Origin: Cricetomys ansorgei
Lineage: Eukaryota > Chordata > Mammalia > Rodentia > Nesomyidae
DNA length: 64,000 nucleotides
NCBI GenBank assembly: GCA_026225945.1
Contig: JAMJFZ010003163.1
Location: forward strand, 22,070,501-22,134,500
Direction: 5' to 3'
Shown: piece after piece, positions 56,421 to 64,000 of the stretch
How positions within the stretch are numbered: the stretch's first letter is position 1
Layout of the letters: every line of letters starts with the position of its first letter
The notes under the pieces: model-generated
Told to the model about the DNA's origin: nothing
Databases searched by the model: none
The model's input: only the letters and a program-made list of their open reading frames with translations
Translations under genes and position numbers: made by a program

Positions 56421-57344
56421 GGATGTCTTTGAAGCAAGGAGGGGGGAGCTCCTGGAATTACTTAAGAGAACAAGCGTATTTGTTTTGTGAGTTTGACTGA
56501 TAGCCAGTAGAGCGGTTGAGTGAAATCTCTAAACTGATTAGGACTTTCGTTCAAATAATCTTCTACCTTTTTCATTAATTTATTCCATAATGCTATTTTG
56601 CTGTTCTTCTACCAGGGATAATAACCTCACACTCTCTGACCTCCGTGAGTGGATGACCTGGAGCCCATAAACTAATCTTATTTACTCTCCTGACCGGCCG
56701 AACTTCATTTACCTTGTCTGGATAAAGAGCCGAGAGTTCTAAGCCACCCCTCCTTCCAGCCTTCTGCTAATCTGTACTGAAGGGCCCGCAGCAGGCAGGC
56801 TCTCCTGGCCATCGCCCAGAGCGTCCTCAGCAGCGGAGACTTGTTCATTTCTTTCTTAAGAGCCTATTCTCTACTCTTTCAAATTTTGAAAATAGTGGAT
56901 AAATAGGAAGTATAGGCCCGGTTCATATTCCTCTCTCCTATCGTAGCTATTTTTGTTTTGAAGATGCCTTTCCAACCACAGATTTTGAATTTATGATTTA
57001 ACCTAAGTATGTTTGCTGAATGAATATAATTTGGTGTTCTGCTTTTATATATATGGCCAACATGTTTCACGTAGCATTTTAATGGTGTAGTAATTATGCA
57101 TTGCAATTACTGAATAATATCTACCAAGTAAATATACTGTATTTTATCTTATTCCTGATTGTTGAAAAGCTAGGCACTTTTGTTTCATTTTGATAATACG
57201 AAGGACACAACGGTGAAAATCTGAGCCTTCTCCATTTAGCGTCTTTCTGTAGAACTGCCGTCTGTCACCAATACATACTCCTAGGTGACTGCCACCAGCA
57301 GTGTGGGAGTATAAAGGCTTCCTCCATTTTTTAAACTAGGTGGT
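56421..57344. other. Single-copy AT-rich DNA
   Basis: No gene or repeat recognised. Confidence 0.6.
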
Positions 57345-57535
57345 ATTGAGCAAATTACTTAAATCTCTCTGCCTCCGTTTCCCCATCAAATGAGGGATTG
57401 GTAGTAGTGCTTAACCTCCCAAGCTGCTGTGGGTAATATTCGGTTTATATATTCAGATTTGGGGGAAGAATGTCTGCCACATGGGAATCACTAAAGATGA
57501 GATCTAATTATTACTAAAATTTCATTTTCTCTTAA
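57345..57535 (-). mobile_element. MIR SINE (reverse)
   Basis: 'gagcaaattacttaaatctc', 'tgcctccgtttccccatc' and 'aaatgagggattggtagtag' are the antisense MIR core, followed by 'gccacatgggaatcactaaa'. Good order and spacing. Confidence 0.8.
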
Positions 57536-59450
57536 TATCATATCCCCCCCTTGATTAAGTTATGGCATTTGGAGGAAACCTTGTAGTCCACCGAAGCTAA
57601 GTAGCCAGTAGTCTTGTACACTTCCAGGTCCCTAGACAGTGACCCACTGGAAGGCTGTCACAGTGAGAGCTGTCGTGACCATAAGGGACAGACTTTGGGA
57701 TGATCCACCTTGGCATTTAGCAACCATAAAACAGCTTCATTTCCAGAGCCATCCAAATGGCCTTGAAGCCTTAACTGAAGTCTTGTGGGCCTAACCTAGA
57801 ACTTCTGCCTGTTCTGAGCTGTGGGGGCAGCTGTACTCAGACTCAACCTAGAGGGAAGAATTCCTCCAAAGAAAGAGTTTTATTAGGGGGAAATGCATCG
57901 GGACAGCTGAGCGCTAAAACGGTTGTGACTTCTGACTCCTGCACTAATGCTTGGAGCAACAACTGAGGAGCGCTCATAGACAGCTTGGAGTGTTTGATGT
58001 CCAGTAGCAGTGGCCGAGGGATAGGAGAGCCGGGATTTCTGCTGTGGCAGAATCAGATTCTCCTACTTTGCTGGTGCAGTGCAAACTGCCTGGATCAGCC
58101 CTGGAGGTGGTGTTTATTTCTTACTAGTTGGTATAAGATGGAGAACCCACAGTGTCTCAGCTTCTCTGCGAACATCAGCACCCCAGAAAGCGGTGGTGTA
58201 AAGTCCATGGGAAGCTGTTTTCCTTTGTAAGTAAGGGATGCACAGAGACAGAGGCAGTCCTCTTGCCCTGCAGCAAGAGGTCAGGTCACTCTCTTGGGCT
58301 GGCCTCTGCCCTGCTGTGGACATGCTCTTTAGCTCCAGCTTTGCCTCGTGATCACAGAACTGCTGTATCCCCTGAGATCTCACCAGGGAATGTAGGAAGG
58401 AAGAGAAAGAAGGAAGTGGAAAACGTGTGTGGTAATTGAGCCAAGCTTGAAGGCACTTCCCCAGATGTCCCTGCCCAACAGTAGCCACCAAATCGCTCCA
58501 TTCACCAAAACTTGCCCATCACTCCGGTTGATAAGATGACCAGGAACCGTCTGCAGCCGGGTACGTGGCTGTCCCACCAAGTCAGGATTCTGCAAGGGAG
58601 GAAGAAGGGCAGGACGGCTATTAGGGAAGACAGCCCGCAGCTGCTGACATAGCCTCCTTGTCTGAAGTATACTTTCTTCAGCTCCGTGAACTCTCCTGGA
58701 ACCCCTGGTGCAAGCCAGTGTTGGAGACTGAAGGCCAGGGAGTAGTAATGAGTGCTTTGCAGAGGAGAGAAAGAAGAAAGAGAATTGAATGATGAAAACT
58801 TCAGGTCATTAAATGAAGTTCCAACATTTTTTTCCTGCCCAAACATTTGCAACAAACTCTGTGGAGTAGGAATCGAAGGGAAATGTGCCCTGCCATTTTT
58901 CTTAAGCCTTTTTGCAATGCAACAGGACAATCAATACAAATCTTTGCAGTAATCATATATTGATTTTCCTAGAATATAACTCCATTTAAAGCACTTTTAT
59001 CCCCAAGAGTAGAAACATTGGAGGCTATCAAAGGAGGAAGTAAGTTTCCTTGACCCCATCTGCAGAGCACAATTGATTAACAGAGCATAGTTATGAGAGT
59101 GTTCAAGAGAGACGGAGAAGAGAAGTCACTGCAAGGTTAATATCAGCTAAAGAGAAACACGGTTGTAGGACATTAGGCTTTCTGTAAAATCATAAGGTCA
59201 GGGTAAGATGGCCATACCATCTAAAGTGACACGGAATTCCAAGTACCAGGCATCCTTAGACTGTGCCCACAGCAGCTGCATTTGGGGGAACTGAGAGAGA
59301 GGTGAGTGCATGTAGACAGATAGGTTCATAAGGGAAGAAGTAATACTGTTTGAATTTTTCTGAGTCATACCTGTGTATCAACTCAGATAATAAATGTTTC
59401 TTTACTTCATATAGACCAAGAAGGTTTTAAACAGAGTATTAAACAAATCT
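57536..59450. other. Single-copy DNA
   Basis: No transposon recognised. Opposing overlapping frames at 57985-58930 (up to 142 codons) have no recognisable domain. Confidence 0.5.
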
Positions 59451-59661
59451 TTTTTATTTTATGTATGTGGATGCTTGCATATACCATTGTATTTGTACCA
59501 TGGTGCATGCCTGGTACCCTCAGAGGCCAGAAGAGGGCGTCAGATCCCCTGGAACTGGAGTTACAGACGGCTGTGGGCCACCACGTGGGTGCTGGGAACC
59601 AAACCCAGGTTCTCTCTAAGAACAGCCAGGGTTCTTAACCCCTGAGCCACCTTTCCAGCCC
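59451..59661 (-). mobile_element. B2 SINE (reverse)
   Basis: T/A-rich tail, then 'gaggccagaagagggcgtca', 'cagacggctgtgggccacc', 'gggtgctgggaaccaaacc' and 'gagccacctttccagccc'. An almost full-length B2. Read on the minus strand, its tRNA-like promoter is at the right end. Confidence 0.95.
59527..59542 (+). promoter_or_regulatory. CTCF-like motif within the B2
   Basis: CCAGAAGAGGGCGTCA fits the CTCF core CCASYAGRKGGCRS at about 12 of 14 positions. B2 copies are known to have spread CTCF sites in rodent genomes. Occupancy is not known here. Confidence 0.5.
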
Positions 59662-59695
59662 ATAAAGTTTTGTTTTGTTTTGTTTTTTCGGTGGA

Positions 59696-59777
59696 GGCTG
59701 GGGATACGGAGGTAGAACACTGGCTTAGCACATATGAGGAGGCCTGCATTCAGTCTGTAGCACAACGAAGAAAAACC
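59696..59777 (+). mobile_element. ID SINE (plus)
   Basis: 'ggctggggatacggaggtag', 'aacactggcttagcacat' and 'gcattcagtctgtagcac' plus an A-rich end. A diverged tRNA-like ID copy. Confidence 0.8.
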
Positions 59778-60225
59778 TCAGAAGCTGGTATTTATGCCTC
59801 AACTGAGCAAACTTCTTTCCTACCCCAGCTGCTTCTCTCTAAGGACTTTTTAAAATTCCATCTTTGAAAATCCTTGGTCTTTGCACAGATGTCGTCATCC
59901 CACAGGCCAGAGTAATGGGACAGCACCTCTGAGAAAGCAGTCCAGTTCTGCCCTGCCTTCGTAGCTAGGATGTCTCCAAAACCAAGCAGAGCACCCCCTG
60001 CAGCCATCTCAGGTTAACACTCCTGGCTGAAAAGGTGGCAGAGCCCCAGTATCTCCTGTTCACAGCATGTTGTGTTTTATATATTTCTCTCTCTAAGTCT
60101 CACTTGCTTTTTATAGCAAAGCGGTCTTCTCACATGCAAACTCTTTATTAAATGAAGAAATGTGTGTAACCTCATTATCCTTCTCAGTGTATCATACTGT
60201 TATTTTGTTAGTTTGTATTTTGTAG
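59778..60225. other. Single-copy DNA
   Basis: Nothing recognised. Confidence 0.6.
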
Positions 60226-60286
60226 GGGTTTTTTTGGTTCTGTTTTGTTTTGTTTGTTTTGAGTTTTTTTTTTTTTTTTTTTTTTT
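60226..60286. repeat. T-rich tract with T23
   Basis: (TTTTG)n followed by 23 consecutive T (60264-60286). Confidence 0.95.
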
Positions 60287-60289
60287 GGC

Positions 60290-60490
60290 TTCAGGCAGAG
60301 CAACTAGTACACATTGTCAGATAAAGTATCTTATCTGTCAGCTGCACCCTTGTGAACTAATCATAATTCAATAGGCTTACTAATCAAGATTTGAGATTAA
60401 TGTTTTGATAGAGCAATCAGATTCATCTAATCTATCATTAGTTGGCAGTCGCTGCGGGCAGAGTGCAGACTTGGCAATAGTCTGCCTGCT
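60290..60490. other. Repeat-free motif-dense block, candidate enhancer
   Basis: CAGATAA (60318-60324) and TTATCTG (60331-60337) form an inverted GATA pair with a 6-base spacer. A CAGCTG E-box follows at 60339-60344. Then CTAATCAT, CTAATCAAG, GATTAATG, CAATCAGATT and CTATCATTAG provide many ATTA/ATCA cores. No coding frame. Confidence 0.45.
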
Positions 60491-61235
60491 CCTGATCGCT
60501 TTGGCTGGGCCCAGCAGTTGGGTAGCGGCATCGACAGTAGCAGTGGACCAGGGCCTTGCAAGGAATTGAGTTCAATGTTCTTCTCTCTTCCCACTCTCCC
60601 TCCTGCTCCATCAGGTTCCAGAATCAGATAGGTAGAGATCAGTTCTTATGAAGTCATGTGACCCAAAGATTGAGAAACATGGTGTTCCCTTTGTCCCTTT
60701 TACCTGGTAACAAAGGTGCCCAGCCAAGTGACAGATAGATCTCAAGGGAATCTGTTGTAACACTGGCAAATAGTATATGGAGACAGAAGATAAATCTAAT
60801 TTATTGTTAAATGGTACTGATTACAACTCTTTTCGTGTGCCACTGAAACCCTATTTTACTGAGTCTAGCGCTCTTGGTTGTAGAGTATAGCACCATTTGT
60901 TTTGTTTGTTCCGTTTGGGTAAAGAAAGCTTTATCTATCCACTGATTTTGCAGTGTATAGTGTTTAAGGTTCTGATGTCAAATCTTAAAATAATAAATTA
61001 TGGACTGGGGAATGTACAGGCACTGGGTTCAATCCCCAGCGCTGATAATGACGAGGATGATGTCAACGACGACAGAAATGACATTATTACACAGATATCA
61101 CACCATTTTATGAAGGAGTCTATGTCCGGCTTTCATCCTTCTTCCTGCTTTGTTACTAGTGTAAGACACTTCCTCATTATAGGAAGTTTGAAAATTCTAG
61201 AAGAGTTAAAGAAAACGTATGTTTTTTATATTTAT
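60491..61235. other. Single-copy DNA with an ID fragment
   Basis: 61002-61043 ('ggactggggaatgtacag' then 'gggttcaatccccagcgctg') is a shortened ID-type SINE in the plus direction. A 159-codon frame (60897-61376) runs through it and into the B3, so it is a chance reading. Confidence 0.6.
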
Positions 61236-61421
61236 ATTGCTTTTATTCATGTATTTATTTATTTATTTATTTGGGAGTTGGAGGCACGTGTGCCACATGG
61301 AAGTCAGAAGACAAGATGCAGGAGTTGGTTCTCTCCTCCACCATGCGAGTCCGGGGAGTCAAACTCAGATTGTTAGACTTGGCAGCAAGGGTCCTTACTT
61401 TCTGAGCCATCTCCTAGCCTA
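61236..61421 (-). mobile_element. B3 SINE (reverse) with (TTTA)n tail
   Basis: (TTTA)n at 61246-61272, then 'acatggaagtcagaagacaa', 'ggagttggttctctcctcc', 'gggagtcaaactcagattg', 'gagccatctcctagcc'. A complete B3 on the minus strand. Confidence 0.9.
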
Positions 61422-63070
61422 AGAACACAAGTTTAATTTCCCCCAGATCTCACCGACTCAGTTACCAACATTAACACCATATCCTCTTATTAAAATCAGA
61501 TACCCAAGTAAATTAATGAGTAATTGCTTGATAACGTGGCCAGTGAAGACCATCTCCACCTGGCTTGCTGTTTTGGAACTTGGAACCCGGCAACAATCCA
61601 GAGGAGTCCAGGAAGAGCCATTTCTCTCCTACGGTTTGACTTTCCACAGGAAAATCTTGTGGGGGAAACCTGTTGAGGTGGATCTCGAATGTTAGAAGTG
61701 ACAACTTCTCCACTTCACACCCATGTCACCAGCCTAACCACATGAGTGTTCGCCACACTCTGAGAGATTTGTAGCTTGGGTGATTTAGGCCAGGGGTAGC
61801 AGAGACTGACCTAATTAGACTCCAGGTGTAATTATGCAGGCGGTGTAGGCAGCGGCACACTCTGTTAATTAACTTCTGTGCTGAGCACGCAGTAGCACCT
61901 GAACAAAGAACAATTCATGGAGGGAGTTTCCACTCTTCGCTCTGCTTTTGAATTCCTTTGGCTGGCGTTGTCTTTCATGTTCCCCCTTTTATGTAGTCGA
62001 GGCTTGAGAAGTAAGGCCAGCTGTTTTACAGGAAAACTTCCTTCTTTCTCCTTTCCCCCATAATGTGTAGTACATTCTTTGGACTGATTCTTTATACAGT
62101 TAGATGTGTCCTTACTTACACGCATGGCTGTTGCAAGGTGTGTGTGATTCTCATCCTCGTTCATCTCCACTGAGCCCTTCAGTTCATTTCTGCGAAGAGG
62201 GGGAGAACTTGACTGAACCTCAGGTTCAGCTAATACTCTGTCAGCTCCTGTGAGCTCTAGACTGCTTCACCAACCCCTCTCTGTCTACAAGGGACTGAGT
62301 GGGAAAGGCAATATTTCAGGTCATCAGCAAAGCACTGTGTGGAAAGCATGTGTTACCCAGCAATTCCCTTTCCCAAGAGAGAAAAGCCCCATTTTTAGGT
62401 TCCGCTTTCCTGCTGCTGTTCCCTTGGCAGCCTCCTCCTATTTCATTTTTCTACTAATATGGCAAATTAGGACCACCTTGCTCATGTGGTAAAATGAATA
62501 CTATCATTCTAGAATTTTCACTATAAGAACATGAGATCAGCACAGATAAGGACTTCCCAGAAGCACTAAGAACTGATCAGATTGTACACCATTTTGACTT
62601 CATCAGCTACAAGAAAAAACAAATACTTCCATTTTACTGCCTGGGACTAACAGTTGGCTGCCTAGTGAAGCTCAGGCTCCGTTGTTTGTTTATTTTTCTT
62701 TCCCTTAAACATCCACCGTGGTTACGTCATCCTCTACAGTTAGCACCGCTTGATGTTGACCAAGCACCGAGCTCTGTACAGCTGCTTTTGGAACATCAGA
62801 ATCCAGAGAAACTTAGGACATAACCCTTGTCCCCAAAGCATTTGCCATCAGCCCAGCGAGATAAAACATAAAAGCACATAAAAGTAAAACACTAGCAGAG
62901 GGTTTAAAAACAGCCCCAGAGACCTTAGGAGAGAGACAGCACATGACAGCATGTGGTTATCAAAGGCGTTCTCAGGTTTCTTTGAAAAGAAAAAGATGAT
63001 CTTGGGCCTGTCTAATAGTAGAACTCTTCGATACCATTCTGGTCCCTAATATTGTAATAACTGGATACTG
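61422..63070. other. Single-copy DNA, possible L2 trace
   Basis: No clear repeat. 62745-62905 ('agcaccgagctctgtacag', 'acccttgtccccaaagc') may be a very old L2 or MIR-related fragment. A CTGAACCT-C-AGGTTCAG palindrome lies at 62213-62229. Confidence 0.5.
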
Positions 63071-63410
63071 CTCTATAAGCAAAGGCCTTTCGGGGGCTAA
63101 GGAGGCAGCTCAGGAGGTAAAGCGCTGTGTCATAAGCCTGAGGAGTCGGGTTCAGCCAGAACCCACATTTAAAAAATAAACCAGCTGGGCATGATGCATT
63201 ATAACCCCAACCCTGGGAAGGTGGAACAGGAATCCCTGGGGTTCACTGGCCACCAAGCCTAGCATAATTGCCAACCTCTCCAGGCTAATGAAAGACCCTG
63301 TCATGGAAAACGAGACAGGAAACTACATTGAGGAACTACACCCAAGGTTGACCTCTGGCCTATACATGAAAGTGCACACACGTGTGCCTACAAACACACA
63401 CAAAGCTTAC
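63071..63410 (+). mobile_element. B4 SINE (ID-B1 composite, plus)
   Basis: ID-like head (63073-63165: 'aggcagctcaggaggtaaag', 'cataagcctgaggagtcggg'), B1-like middle (63180-63310: 'gctgggcatgatgcattat', 'ggaatccctggggttcactg', 'gaaagaccctgtcatgg') and a tail with 'gttgacctctggcctatac' and CACACA. All three parts are in register with the B4 consensus. Confidence 0.85.
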
Positions 63411-64000
63411 ACCCAAAAAAGATCAATGCCCAAGAAATCTATGTAACCGATAAAGATATATTATTCAGCTTATTGCTGAAATGAAAACCCAGGTATTTTG
63501 AATTCTCTGAATTCTTATGGATGCCACAGACCCCTGTTAGATCATCACGTCATTAGCAAGTTCCAAGTATAGGTGGGTTCACTTCAGGTTTCCTCAGCAC
63601 AGTCTTAGGGTGAAGATGGACTTTGACTTGGGTAAGACTTAGGCAGGCAGATCCCATAGGTCTTTCTTATGAGACAGCATGTGTTATGAGGGCAGGCCCA
63701 ATGTGTCAGGAAGTCTAGACCATTCTGTGGATGCACTAAAAAGTGGCTGAGTTCCCACAACCTCCCAGTGTGCCTGGTGCTGGGTGTGACTTGTGAATAA
63801 CACAGGAAAGTCAGGGTTGGGTTGATCTCCCTCCAGGCAGCAGGATGCCCACGGAGAAAAACGCCGTTCTTGAAATGAGGTGATGTGGGGACACATTAGA
63901 TGGGTGCAGGGTAGCAGAGGGATGCAAGTCCTAAAGATTTCGGAGGTGAGAAAGCCTCGTAATCAAGAGGTTATGGTGATGAAGAGGATGGTGGAGTCAT
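63411..64000. other. Single-copy DNA, possible L2 trace
   Basis: 63755-63900 ('gtgtgcctggtgctgggtg', 'gtgaataacacaggaaag') loosely follows an L2 3' block. No gene seen to the end of the window. Confidence 0.45.

Noticed and set aside
60897..61376. 159-codon plus-strand frame
   Set aside because: Passes through an ID fragment, a TTTA repeat and an antisense B3, so the peptide is a translation of repeats.
62213..62229. CTGAACCT-C-AGGTTCAG palindrome as a nuclear-receptor everted repeat
   Set aside because: 8-bp arms with a one-base centre occur about once per 64 kb by chance, and the half-sites are not the canonical AGGTCA.
1..64000. CRISPR arrays, operons, insertion sequences, phage genes
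   Set aside because: The DNA is plainly mammalian; the direct repeats seen are microsatellites, one minisatellite and duplicated L1 units.

Overview
The window looks like ordinary nuclear DNA of a muroid rodent (mouse, rat or hamster type). Its repeats include B1, B2, B3, B4 and ID SINEs and rodent-type L1 3' ends, together with old mammalian MIR and L2 copies and many (CA)n, (GA)n and (TTTTC)n microsatellites. B2 and B4 in particular point to muroids. The exact species cannot be settled by eye. There are no Alu elements and no bacterial or viral gene organisation.

I find no protein-coding exon, rRNA, functional tRNA or known small RNA. The open reading frames are short, overlap on both strands, often run through repeats, and resemble no protein family. 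The one exception is a decayed L1 ORF2 remnant at about 51.28-51.47 kb. The region is best read as intergenic or deep-intronic DNA.

Layout. 0-5 kb is mostly single-copy, with an L2 fragment and a repeat-poor stretch at 2.0-3.4 kb. At 5.0 kb lies a hAT-type URR1 element. From 6.3 to 8.9 kb there are a B1, a B4, two MIRs and an L2-like piece. 9-18 kb is largely unique with one B1 and several microsatellites. From 18.3 to 28 kb there are three L1 3'-UTR pieces, several B1, B3 and ID copies and a large TA/CA microsatellite. 28-33.9 kb is mostly unique. Two B1s flank a rearranged L1 3' end at 34-35 kb. 35-38 kb is unique, followed by a 25-bp minisatellite at 38.2 kb. From 39.5 to 44.5 kb B1, an old L1 and a MIR are scattered. 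A nested L1/B4/B1 cluster occupies 51.2-52.7 kb. 54.3-57 kb and 60.3-60.5 kb are repeat-free, AT-rich and full of homeodomain-type motifs. A B2, ID copies, a B3 and a B4 fill the rest.

The most interesting content is possible regulatory DNA: repeat-free blocks with clustered transcription-factor motifs, two RFX X-box-like sites, a CTCF-like site inside a B2, and three small CpG-dense spots. There are also some structural oddities, namely the minisatellite, an inverted L1 segment, a triplicated 34-bp unit and candidate G4 and Z-DNA tracts. I saw nothing that amounts to a new multi-gene system. Repeat family names come from remembered consensus sequences without alignment software, so boundaries are approximate (about 5-20 bp).
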